This document shows positions 6,675 through 13,848 of a stretch of 15,666 bases of DNA, in pieces. The DNA is from JANLSE01 sp038214135 (GTDB lineage: Bacteria; Chloroflexota; Chloroflexia; Chloroflexales; Roseiflexaceae): assembly GCA_038214135.1 (NCBI GenBank), contig JBBQSD010000141.1:1-15666 (forward strand), written 5' to 3'. A program made the position numbers and the translations under genes. Below the pieces are notes generated by a model that worked only from the letters and a program-made list of their open reading frames with translations, was not told the origin of the DNA and searched no databases. Numbering within the stretch: the stretch's first letter is position 1; each line of letters begins with the position of its first letter.

Positions 6675-6828
6675 GCGGGCCACATATGCGCCTCCCGCAC
6701 AGACACCATGCTATACGCGGGTGGACACACGACAAGCCGCAGCACTGTAGAGAGTCACTGCATATAGGGGTAAAGTAAGCGAAGACTCTGTTGGTTAAAC
6801 CGAATTTTAACATTCGATCCATGGACTA

Positions 6829-7326
6829 TCAAGGTGACCCACCCTTTGGTGCAAGTGCTCCGAAGGGTGTCATCCGCAGCCGTCCCATTGGCTTCCCGCG
6901 CAGCCACACTAGAAAGCGGCTCAAATTGATCGCAACAGCGATCAGCATATGTTGAAGGCTGGTCTTCGCCAGACCGACATAGCGGGTTCGGCGCAGATAA
7001 AAACCTCTCGTCGCCTGTGAGATCGTGCTCTCGCTTCCCGAGCGAAGCGTATACTGTGTGCGAAAGTCGTTCGTTTGCTGGCGTTTGCGTGCTGCCTGAA
7101 GCGCAACCCACTGCTTTTTCGGCCGAAAGGTTAATTCTCGCGGTTCGCTCTTGGCCTGCGTGCAGCTGCTGCGATCCGCACATCCCAGACAATCGCTTTT
7201 CTTGAAACGGACGCGAATGGCATCTTGTCCTGTGATGTCCACGCCCGCTTTCCACTGCACACTTCGTTGTCCACGGGATCTGAGTAGCAATGGAACGAAA
7301 ACTATAATAATCGATAGCAGGTACAC
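6829..7326 (-). pseudogene. IS1182-family transposase, C-terminal remnant
   Basis: The minus frame carries the end of a DDE_Tnp_1/IS1182-type transposase. After a GQRSVQWKAGVD motif it shows the cysteine cluster FKKSDCLGCADRSSCTQ, the block LTFRPKKQWVALQAARKRQ, then TLRSGSESTISQATRGFYLR (equivalent to the family YxxRxGIEGTxSQGVR with its catalytic Glu region), RTRYVGLAKTSLQH and AINLSRFLVWL. The first ~15 residues (MYLLSIIIVFVPLLL) do not fit the family and mark the truncation. The N-terminal half with the first two acidic residues is missing. It abuts a Tn3-type remnant on the same strand. The element ends were not identified. Confidence 0.8.
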
Positions 7327-7356
7327 TGGCTCCGCAGAACACGCCCTCTACCATAC

Positions 7357-8642
7357 TCATATCCTCGTTGCGACCGTGTTGGGGGCGGCGAAGGGGCGTA
7401 GTTCACCGCGAAGCACCGCCGCATCCTCGACAAATCGGTAGCGTCCCAACATGTGGATGTGGTGGTTCGCCAGCGGCGAGAGTCGGGCGACATCGGCGGG
7501 CCGTGTGCCAATCCCCTGCACCTGGAGCTGCGACAGCGCCGCGTCCATATACTGGGTATTCCACAGCACGATGATATTGACCATCAACCCGAGCGCTCCC
7601 AATTGATCTGCTTGGCCTTCGCGGTAGCGCTGGCGCAGTTCTCCGCGCTGCCCGTGAAACAGCGCTCGTGCGAGACGGTGACGCCCTTCGCCCCGATTGA
7701 GTTGCGTCAGGATGCAGCGGCGATAGGTTGCATCATCCAGGTAGCGGAGTGCGTACAAGGTCTTTGCCACCTTGCCCAGCTCGCCAATCCCCCGTGCAAG
7801 CGTGGAGAGCTTCCCGCTGCCCTGCATAGTTCGCAGGAGATTGGAGGCGCTCACGGTGCCGAGTTTCAGCGACCCGGCGATGCGCACCATGTCATCCCAA
7901 TTGTGATGGATGAGCGCGGTATTAATCTGGTGTCGCGCCACGCCTTGCAAGGCCCCATAGTCGGCGCGCGGGTCGATCCGCCAGAAGCGTGCCGCACCGA
8001 TGTCGGCGAGGCGCGGGCTGAACTGGTAGCCCAGGAGATGAAACAGTCCGAAGATGATGTCGGAGTAGGCCGCGGTGTCGGCCATCATCTCGATGGGCTG
8101 CAACTGCGTCTGTTGCTCCAGCAAGCCTTCCAGCAGATACGGCCCCTCGTGAACCGTGCCAGGAATGACAATGCCATGGAAGCCTGTGAATTGATTACTC
8201 GCGAAGTTGTAGTAGGTGACGCCGCGCTCGACATGGAAGTATTTGCTGTTCGGCCCTGCGTTGAGGGTCCGCACCGGCACCACGAAGCGCAAGCCATCCG
8301 CCGACGCTACTTCACCGCCACCCCACGCCTGTAGCAATGGAACCTGGGCTTGGGCATCGACAAGTGCGCATTCGCTTGGCTCAGCGTGTCCGCGCGAATA
8401 TAGTTCTGCTGCACCCATGCCAGTCGCTCGCGGGTCAGCGCTTTCACATCTGCCCGCACCACCGGTTCTAATCCAATGTTACAGGCTTCCGCGATCAGCA
8501 CCGCGCAGATGCTCAGATGCAGATCGTCCGCACGGGCATGCTGCTCGCTCACATGCGTGAAGGCATCGGCAAATCCGGTAGGCGCATGGATATCAAGCAC
8601 CGCATCAGGGAGGTCAACCTGCGGCAGCATGGCCGTGAGCAT
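7357..8642 (-). pseudogene. Tn3-family transposase, C-terminal part with frameshift
   Basis: Two minus frames join into the last ~430 residues of a Tn3-type TnpA (family length about 1000). Frame 8642 to ~8365 gives LTAMLPQVDLPDAVLDIHAP, TGFADAFTHVSE, ICAVLIAEACNIGLEP and RERLAWVQQNYIRADTLSQA. A frameshift at about 8362-8368 leads into LVDAQAQVPLLQAWGGGEV, GLRFVVPVRT, YYNFASNQFTGFHGIVIPG, MADTAAYSDIIFGLFHLLGY, ELGKVAKTLYAL and RGELRQRYREGQADQLGALG, ending at 7357. The family motif SDQ (second catalytic Asp) is SNQ here. The frameshift, the missing N-terminal ~600 residues and the active-site change make it inactive. No terminal inverted repeats or resolvase gene were seen nearby. Confidence 0.9.
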
Positions 8643-9046
8643 TGCTCTCCATATACAGGTAACCTGCCAGATCTGGAGGCAGCGGAAGAAGTAGCCGGCA
8701 TTGGTGCAGGATCATCCGCACACCTGGCGCGATTGAGATGTCGCTCGTGAGAAAGTCAAGGAGCCGTTGGCGCGATGAGGAACAGCTGTTGCTGCTACGG
8801 CCCGCATCAGGCAGCGCCTGGGGCAGTCACTTCCAGAGGGAAGTATTGACGGCCTCAACCTGCCACCACGCTGGACTCCACTGGCCGATGATTGCCAGCC
8901 AGATGGCCCTGACGAGATCACGCGTTGTCTCGATCGGGAGTTCACGTGCGCGGCATAAGCTGTGTACCATGGTACACAGGGAATACCACACCACAACGCC
9001 CAGGTTCATCGCCTGGGCGTTCGTGTATCTGCTCCGGGATAGTGGC
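8643..9046. other. Gap with no assignable gene
   Basis: This stretch lies between the truncated Tn3 transposase and the GYD gene. Short open frames occur on both strands, for example a 47-codon minus frame starting at 8970 (MVHSLCRARELPIETTRDLV). None has a good RBS, recognisable motifs or continuity. It holds one clear signal, the palindrome at 8960-8979. Confidence 0.5.
8960..8979. repeat. 20-bp perfect palindrome, CCATGG-centred
   Basis: CTGTGTACCA is followed immediately by its reverse complement TGGTACACAG. It lies 67 bp past the stop of the GYD gene. It shares the 18-bp pattern TGTGWACCATGGTWCACA with the palindrome at 9548-9565. Confidence 0.85.
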
Positions 9047-9367
9047 CTATTGCCCTGGCGCTCGGTAGACCGGGCTCCGCTTTACTGCAACGTCGACTTC
9101 TTCGGGTGTCATCAACACAATGGTTTTGACGGTGGTGACACCGCCGGAATTGACGGTGAGGGCTAATGCCGTTGCTGCGGCATTATCGGGCAAATCAATA
9201 ATGACATAGAGATCAGTGTCGCCAAAGGCATAATAGAATGTCTCTAACGAGCCACCGAGTGATTGCGCCGCCTGTGCAACCACTGCACGACGAACTGACC
9301 CGCCTTCACGAATCAAGCCCTGCACACCATCGCCGACGTAGTTGGCCTCGAAGAGATACTTTGGCAT
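9047..9367 (-). CDS. GYD-domain protein
   Basis: This 106-residue minus-strand protein fits the small GYD family (COG4274). It has the N-terminal strand MPKYLFEANYVGDGVQGLIR, a helix REGGSVRRAVVAQAAQSLGG, the signature FYYAFGDTDLYVIIDLPD (GD-DLY, the family's GYD-like core), then AAATALALTVNSGG and TVKTIVLMTPEE. The family has a ferredoxin-like alpha/beta fold and no firmly known biochemical role; it is often single-copy and possibly a ligand-binding or sensory protein. ATG 9367 is preferred over an upstream in-frame start (9385) because GGAAGGAAG lies just 5' of it and the family begins at MPKY. A TATAAT lies upstream at 9451-9456. It stands alone, bracketed by two related palindromes. Confidence 0.9.
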   Translation of the reverse strand: MPKYLFEANYVGDGVQGLIREGGSVRRAVVAQAAQSLGGSLETFYYAFGDTDLYVIIDLPDNAAATALALTVNSGGVTTVKTIVLMTPEEVDVAVKRSPVYRAPGQ

Positions 9368-9450
9368 GAGATCTTCCTTCCTCATGACGTGCAGCTGACC
9401 AAAGGAGCGCGACCATAGGTGCTCGTCACACCTCCAACTGCGATGTTTTG

Positions 9451-9456
9451 ATTATA
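9451..9456 (-). promoter_or_regulatory. Candidate -10 element for the GYD gene
   Basis: The minus strand reads TATAAT, a perfect -10 hexamer, about 85 bp before the GYD start codon. No good -35 hexamer lies 16-18 bp upstream, so it may be weak or need an activator. Confidence 0.45.
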
Positions 9457-9547
9457 GCGCATAGAACTGCTTTCCATATCAGTAGTATGACCAGATCGAC
9501 TACCTATCTTCCGCCGAACGAAGCGATAGACGTCAACCCATATCGTG

Positions 9548-9565
9548 TGTGAACCATGGTTCACA
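9548..9565. repeat. 18-bp perfect palindrome, CCATGG-centred
   Basis: TGTGAACCA is followed directly by its reverse complement TGGTTCACA. It lies ~92 bp upstream of the GYD -10 and about 16 bp past the point where the XRE remnant stops matching its family. It is nearly identical to the palindrome at 8960-8979. Confidence 0.85.
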
Positions 9566-9641
9566 GAACCTGAGAAGACCCCAGATCGAGCGACCGACGC
9601 CGTTGGCGGTTCCACGCACCGAAGGAGAAGGTTTCAGTCAT
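9561..9641 (-). pseudogene. XRE-family regulator, orphan 5' end
   Basis: From ATG 9641 the minus strand encodes MTETFSFGAWNRQRRRSLDL, which matches the conserved start of the Chloroflexota XRE regulators that carry NB-ARC/TPR or BTAD domains (TFSFGxWxRxRRKALDLTQ). The family match then stops abruptly (GSSQVL, stop at 9561-9563), before the helix-turn-helix. AGGAG lies 6 nt before the ATG and a good promoter is present upstream (9704-9733), so the complete expression signals of a gene remain while its body is gone. The palindrome at 9548-9565 lies at the break. The peptide is too short to bind DNA. Confidence 0.6.
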
Positions 9642-9703
9642 CCCGTACTCCTGCGCCGCATGGTTGGATAGTGTCGGTTTCTGTGTCGCTTTGTGTGGAT
9701 CGA

Positions 9704-9733
9704 ATTGTAGCAGAAACCGCCACCGAGCGTCAA
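9704..9733 (-). promoter_or_regulatory. Promoter of the truncated XRE gene
   Basis: On the minus strand TTGACG (9733-9728) and TACAAT (9709-9704) are separated by 18 bp, each five of six to consensus. The predicted start near 9697 gives a leader of about 55 nt to ATG 9641, which has an AGGAG RBS. Confidence 0.6.
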
Positions 9734-9803
9734 TCCACATCGAGTTTAATAGCATCAGACAAGACGAAGCGGCCAATATGGCCACACAACAAGGAGAACG
9801 ACC

Positions 9804-10022
9804 ATGATGAACCCATCGAGCGAACTGATCAGTGCCCAGATCGTCAACCGCATGCAGCGTAAGGGTGTTGAGGTGGTGGAGAGCCCATTTGAGCGTGAAT
9901 GGCAACCAGGGCCATTTAGCCGGTTGGTGATTGCGCTGTGGCGGGCGCTGCGGCAGATAGGGGAGCGCGGCACGGCTTGTGCAACCGAACAGAGCGACGG
10001 CGAGCAAGTTCCCATACTATGA
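9804..10022 (+). CDS. Small hypothetical protein, possibly the 5' part of a broken gene
   Basis: ATG 9804 follows a clear AAGGAG (9791-9796) at 7-nt spacing, the best RBS in this part of the window. The 72-residue product (MMNPSSELISAQIVNRMQRK, then VEVVESPFEREWQPGPFSRL and VIALWRALRQIGERG) matches no family I recognise. Codons favour G/C in the third position, like neighbouring genes. After about residue 53 the sequence becomes low quality (TACATEQSDGEQVPIL). A different frame (9959-10122) then gives ASKFPYYDSVPASLLNTMRW and MLRVEAGGGVLV, and the original frame resumes with GVGMALLLGLTLPGLATTQA to 10226. Read together, these suggest a ~140-residue protein with one C-terminal hydrophobic helix, broken by two compensating frameshifts. 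The start is well supported; function is unknown. Confidence 0.5.
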   Translation: MMNPSSELISAQIVNRMQRKGVEVVESPFEREWQPGPFSRLVIALWRALRQIGERGTACATEQSDGEQVPIL

Positions 10023-10350
10023 TAGTGTACCAGCTAGTTTGCTCAACACGATGCGGTGGATGCTGCGGGTGGAGGCGGGTGGAGGCGTTCTGGTGTGGGC
10101 GTTGGCATGGCACTTCTGCTAGGGCTAACGCTGCCAGGCTTAGCAACAACGCAAGCTGAATCCGGATCGTACTTTGGAACAGAAGCCCAGGTTAGCAGGC
10201 GCTGTTGCGTTGAACCAAATGTGTGATGTGATGGTGATTGGCGTTATACAGAACGTCGATTACATCGTACACCCACGAGCCTTCGCACCACGCAAAACGT
10301 GAAGTTGATCTGCGCTATACAGCAGAACACTTAGCACTGCGGTATAATAC
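10023..10350. other. Gap holding the decayed tail of the small gene and the toxin-antitoxin promoter
   Basis: Up to 10226 this stretch contains out-of-frame coding-like sequence that seems to continue the small gene starting at 9804, including a hydrophobic segment at 10107-10160. From 10227 to 10342 I see no gene, RNA or repeat. A TATAAT at 10343-10348 leads into the antitoxin gene. Confidence 0.45.
10343..10348 (+). promoter_or_regulatory. -10 element of the toxin-antitoxin operon
   Basis: TATAAT lies 33 bp before the antitoxin start at 10381. It predicts transcription from about 10355, downstream of the in-frame ATG at 10351, which supports 10381 as the start. No consensus -35 is visible. 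Confidence 0.5.
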
Positions 10351-10380
10351 ATGGGCAATTGCAGAATGAGGGAGGTAGCG

Positions 10381-10665
10381 ATGAGTACAACGACTGATAT
10401 ACGTGTTGATAATCAGGGACGTTTAGTGCTCTCAACACGTCTTGCTCACCTCCTTGGGTTGGTGCATGGCATGACGCTTGTGGTAGAAGAGGAGACACCT
10501 GATGCTACATACATGCGAATTCAAAAGTCCCATACACCCTATATCGAGAAGCAAGGAGTGTTTGTTATTCCTGCACAGCTTGGTGCATTCACCTCCGATT
10601 ATGTGAGCGACGTTCGCGAACAGCGCCTTGATGATCTCTGGAGCGATCATGCGCGTTCTGCTTGA
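10381..10665 (+). CDS. AbrB/SpoVT-type antitoxin (VapB-like)
   Basis: This 94-residue protein has an N-terminal AbrB swapped-hairpin DNA-binding domain at about residues 5-45 (DIRVDNQGRLVLSTRLAHLL, then GLVHGMTLVVEEE), with the usual V-D-xxGRLVLP/S-xxLR pattern. The C-terminal part (VFVIPAQLGAFTSDYVSDVR, EQRLDDLWSD) is the probable toxin-binding tail. AbrB-type antitoxins wrap their cognate PIN toxin and repress the operon. GAGGGAGG lies ~6 nt before ATG 10381. The toxin gene overlaps its end by 17 bp, the classic arrangement for translational coupling. Base composition is markedly more AT-rich than in the flanking genes, consistent with horizontal acquisition. The VapB name is by domain and context only. 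Confidence 0.88.
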   Translation: MSTTTDIRVDNQGRLVLSTRLAHLLGLVHGMTLVVEEETPDATYMRIQKSHTPYIEKQGVFVIPAQLGAFTSDYVSDVREQRLDDLWSDHARSA

Positions 10666-11083
10666 TACATCGGTGTTTGTTGCTGCAATGGTTGAATCAC
10701 ACCCAGCTCATGAGCGTGCATTGCCCTGGTTGCAGCAAATACATGCACATACGCTCGATGGGTTCGTGGCAGCACATTCTCTTGCGGAAATCTATGCTGT
10801 ACTCACGCGACTACCGATTCAACCACGCATTACCCCTCAGATTGCACACGAAATGGTAACTCATAATATTACGACTATTTGTACGATTGTAGCGCTCTCA
10901 GCGGCTGATTACACATCGTTGCTCACTGGTCTTGCTCAGACGGGTTTGGTTGGTGGGATCGTCTATGATGCAATCATACTCTCTGCTGCACGTCAAGCAG
11001 GAGTCGATAAAGTAGTGTCGCTGAATGCTCGTGACTTCCGCCGTATCGCTCCCGATCCACCCGATTGGATTATTGAGCCATAG
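10649..11083 (+). CDS. PIN-domain ribonuclease toxin (VapC-like)
   Basis: This 144-residue protein has the full set of PIN acidic residues: D6 in LLDTSVF, E47 in SLAEIYAVL, D107 in VYDAIILSAA and D129 in LNARDFRRI, which coordinate Mg2+ for RNA cleavage. VapC toxins cut specific tRNAs or rRNA and are held inactive by VapB. ATG 10649 is chosen because MRVLLDTSVF is the usual beginning and GGAG (10640-10643) lies 5 nt upstream; an earlier in-frame start at 10628 is less likely. It overlaps the antitoxin by 17 bp. All catalytic residues are present, so the toxin looks functional. Its RNA target cannot be predicted. Confidence 0.92.
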   Translation: MRVLLDTSVFVAAMVESHPAHERALPWLQQIHAHTLDGFVAAHSLAEIYAVLTRLPIQPRITPQIAHEMVTHNITTICTIVALSAADYTSLLTGLAQTGLVGGIVYDAIILSAARQAGVDKVVSLNARDFRRIAPDPPDWIIEP

Positions 11084-11134
11084 TACGCAGCTGCATATTC
11101 GTACACAAAGGCCAAAATACATCCATTGTTCAAC

Positions 11135-11150
11135 AAGGGCTTTAGCCCTT
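11135..11150. terminator. Hairpin between convergent genes, possible bidirectional terminator
   Basis: AAGGGC (11135-11140), TTTA, GCCCTT (11145-11150) forms a 6-bp stem, 52 bp after the toxin stop and 81 bp from the end of the convergent NTPase gene. No strong U-tract follows on either strand. Similar GGGCTTTAGCCC palindromes are common dispersed repeats in bacteria, so it may instead be repeat debris. Confidence 0.35.
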
Positions 11151-11230
11151 TAGGAAGCAGCACGCGGTAGTACTTCAATTCGCTTGCACCATCCCAACCA
11201 ACTGTGATGACACGATACGTTCCGTAGGCA

Positions 11231-13636
11231 TCATACAGGGGGTTGCACAGCGGCAGATGAAGTCAGCGCCAGCGCCGCGGCCACGGCCTCTTCCAGTGTC
11301 AGCTCATGGCCCGCCGCGAAGGCCGCATCGAAAGCGGTGTCACCGAGGGTGGTGCGTGCAGTCGCCTGTGCGTGTTGGAGTAATGCCGTATCAAGCCGCG
11401 GGAGGCTGAGAAATGGCGGCGTGACCCGTTTGCCAGCCGTGCGTGGCTCGATTGCGGCAATTGCACCCCAGATTCGCGCGGCCTGTGCCGCAGCAGACAT
11501 CACCTCGATTTCATGGGTGAGCAACAAGCCAGAGATGGCAACTACCAGCGCGGCCTCGCGCGCCAGCATATTCTCGCGCCACGTTTGGAGGAGGGTGATA
11601 CTCTCACCGTAGTGCTGGGCGGCTGTGGCGCGATCATCCTGAAGTAGTGCTGTGATGCCAGTGCCGAGGAGCGCAACGCCCGTCAACAATGGATTTTCAA
11701 GCCCGCGAAAGAGTATAAGACCCTTTCGAAAGGATTCGTGTGCATTCGTGTAATCATTACTGCTGAGCTGTAGGATACCAAACGCATAGTAAATCTGTGG
11801 CAAAACATAGGAAAGATTGTCCCGGTAGGCCATCACTAAACTCTCACGCAATAACGCTTCAGCGATATGATCAGCACCTTGCTGATGAGCGATCCACGCT
11901 TGCAACTTAATCGCGCCAAAATACATTATTAGGCTTGATTCGGCGCGTAAGTGCGGCAGGCTCTCCTCAAGCAATGTAGCAGCACGGATGTCTTCACTAT
12001 TCCAATAGAGCGCATCCGCAAGTACAGCGCAAACATAATGGTGGCTACTCCTACTTTGCAGAGCCTCACTTAACAGGCATTCCTCGTACTTACGTATGGC
12101 CATAGCATACTCGCCTCGAAAATAGTACGTGCGGCCAATTGCTACTAGTGCCCATGCAGCACGTTCTTTGTTCCCAGCCAAACGTGCGCGATGAAGGCTT
12201 GCCTCTTCAAGCGCCAGTGCTTGCATCAGATACCCAGTGAGATGCTTCAGAATACCGAGAAGGTTAAGCGCTTCGGAACAGCCGCGATGATCACCCAACG
12301 CCTCATAACACGCCAGCATTTCTGTCAGCAACAATTCGGCACGGCGAAAATCGCCACTGAACAGCGCAATGTTTGCTGCTGTACCGATGACCTTTGCATA
12401 CAGCGAGGAATTCGTTGATCCACGTGAAGAAGCAAGAGCGGTTTCAAGCCAGCGAAATGCTTCGTGTAGCGGTCGGAGATTAATCCAAAACAAAAGTAGT
12501 GCAGCAGCCAATCGGAGTGCAATATCCGAAGTGCCAGATGCGCCAGTGGCCCAAGTAAGTGCAACCTGGATATTATCAAAGTCGGCGATCAATCGTCGAT
12601 TCCAAAGCGCCTCGGTTGGCTGAAAATTATGCGTCTCGGCCTCCTCGGCCAATGCGCAAAAATACTCCGCATGGCGGTTGGCCACTATTTGTACATCAGG
12701 ACTAGCTGCAAACAGCTCACGCGCATATTCACGGATTGTCTCCAGTTGACGGAAGCGCGGTGTGCCATCTGGCCCAGCCTCCTGGCGGATCAAGCTATGA
12801 TTCACCAGCCCTTGTAGCCCATCCAGCACGGCGATCCCTAAGTCACCATCGATATCGCAAATCGCCTCGGCTGCCTCCATCGTCCAGCCGCCCACAAACA
12901 CTGCTACTCGTCTCAACAATTGCTGCTCAGCGGGTGTCAGGAGTTGGTAGCTCCAATCGATGGTAGTTCGTAGCGCTTGTTGGCGGGCGGGCAAATCGCG
13001 GGCACCACTGGTCAACAAGCGCAAGCGCTCCCCAAGCCGGGCCAGCAGTGCTTCTGGGGTGAATATCTTGACCCGTGCTGCCGCGAGTTCAATCGCCAGC
13101 GGCAATCCATCCAAGCGGCGGCAGATCTCGGCTACGGTAGGCGCATTCACTTCAGTTAACTTGAATGTTGGCTGCATGGCTTGTGCCCGCGCAACGAATA
13201 GCTGGACTGCGGAATAGCCGCTTGGGGATGCCTGTCCTGTATGGCTTGGCATGCGTCGGTCGTCGGCTGGCGGGACTTCCAGTGGCGGTACGGGGTATTC
13301 ATATTCGCCCGAAAGGCGCAGTATAACCTGGCTGGTCACCAGAATAACCAAGCGCGGTGCCGCACGCAGCAATTCGGCAACGAGCGCGGCGGCCTCCAAC
13401 ACATGCTCGAAATTGTCGATCAGCAGCAGCATGTGTTTGGACTGAAGATATGCTTGCAATCGCTCCTGAAGGGTCATTCCGACCAACTCGCGTACACCCA
13501 GCAGATGGGCAATTGTCGGCACTACTTGCTGGGGCGACTGCAGCGGCGCGAGATCGACAAACACAACCCCATCGGCATATGAATCAGCCAGGTCCGCACG
13601 AGCCCAGGATGGACAATACGCGCTCCTGGCTGGCAT
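11231..13636 (-). pseudogene. NB-ARC/AfsR-LuxR-like ATPase-TPR regulator lacking its P-loop (5'-truncated)
   Basis: This open frame of 801 codons encodes most of a STAND NTPase regulator. From residue 14 (RADLADSYADGVVFVDLAPL) it matches the family region just after the P-loop. It has Walker B MLLLIDNFEHV (D74), GLPL (177-180) in RRLDGLPLAIELAAARV, the winged-helix block LRTTIDWSYQLLTPAEQQLL, then TPR-like helices (about 380-690) and the family's closing LTLEEAVAAALAL. Relatives begin with an XRE, BTAD or similar DNA-binding head and GPGGVGKTRLA-type Walker A. Both are missing; the first ~12 residues (MPARSAYCPSWA) come from a short repeat element. The usual sensor TSR after Walker B is TSQ (101-103). 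Without Walker A it should not bind ATP, so it is very probably a pseudogene despite its long intact frame. No RBS or promoter is evident at 13636. Confidence 0.85.
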
Positions 13637-13688
13637 CTGCAGAGATGGTCAGATGCTTCGCTTCACTCAGGATGACAGCCAGGAGCGC
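13620..13688. repeat. 69-bp inverted-repeat element at the truncated end of the NTPase gene
   Basis: GCGCTCCTGGCTG (13620-13632) and CAGCCAGGAGCGC (13676-13688) are exact 13-bp inverted repeats enclosing 43 bp that include GATGCTTCGCTTCACTCAGG and ATGACA. That core resembles a dispersed short repeat familiar from many bacterial genomes (recollection, not a search). The left arm supplies the apparent start codon of the NTPase frame. It looks like a MITE- or REP-type element; no target duplication was recognised. Confidence 0.65.
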
Positions 13689-13771
13689 AGCACCCATTGG
13701 GTCTGGCACCCCGCCTGTGGCCAATTCTCACCAGACATACTATCGGCCAACGCTTAACGGCTACAGTATCA

Positions 13772-13785
13772 CTGTCAATTGACAG
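13772..13785. promoter_or_regulatory. 14-bp palindrome over the -35 box of the lacI-type gene
   Basis: CTGTCAA is followed directly by TTGACAG, a perfect palindrome whose right half contains the -35 hexamer. It could be an operator. LacI-family operators usually centre on CG, whereas this centres on AT, so the binder may be another protein. Confidence 0.55.
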
Positions 13786-13807
13786 GCCAATCTTACTATT
13801 TTATAAT
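13779..13807 (+). promoter_or_regulatory. Consensus sigma-70 promoter for the LacI-family gene
   Basis: TTGACA (13779-13784) and TATAAT (13802-13807) both match consensus perfectly at the ideal 17-bp spacing. Transcription should start near 13814, giving a leader of about 35 nt. Such a strong promoter before a repressor gene implies tight control by overlapping operators. Confidence 0.85.
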
Positions 13808-13831
13808 ACGAATTACTGATACGAATTACTG
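13806..13831. repeat. Tandem 13-bp direct repeat at the transcription start
   Basis: ATACGAATTACTG occurs twice with no gap (13806-13818 and 13819-13831), beginning in the last bases of the -10 box and covering the predicted start site. It is either a direct-repeat binding site for a repressor or a recent slippage duplication. Confidence 0.85.
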
Positions 13832-13848
13832 GAATTTGATAGTAGAGC

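Noticed and set aside
7453..8334. 293-codon plus-strand open frame
   Set aside because: It lies fully antisense to the recognised Tn3 transposase sequence and shows no domain of its own.
6135..8642. An intact composite transposon made of the IS630, IS1182 and Tn3 pieces
   Set aside because: All three transposases are truncated, on differing strands, with no paired terminal repeats or resolvase; it is a nested set of remnants.
8827..8970. 47-codon minus-strand frame starting inside the palindrome at 8960-8979
   Set aside because: No RBS, no family resemblance, and the ATG is a by-product of the CCATGG centre.
9561..10007. Reading the whole 148-codon minus frame as one protein
   Set aside because: Only the last part from ATG 9641 resembles a known family and has its own RBS and promoter; the upstream portion is antisense to the small plus-strand gene and has no recognisable features.
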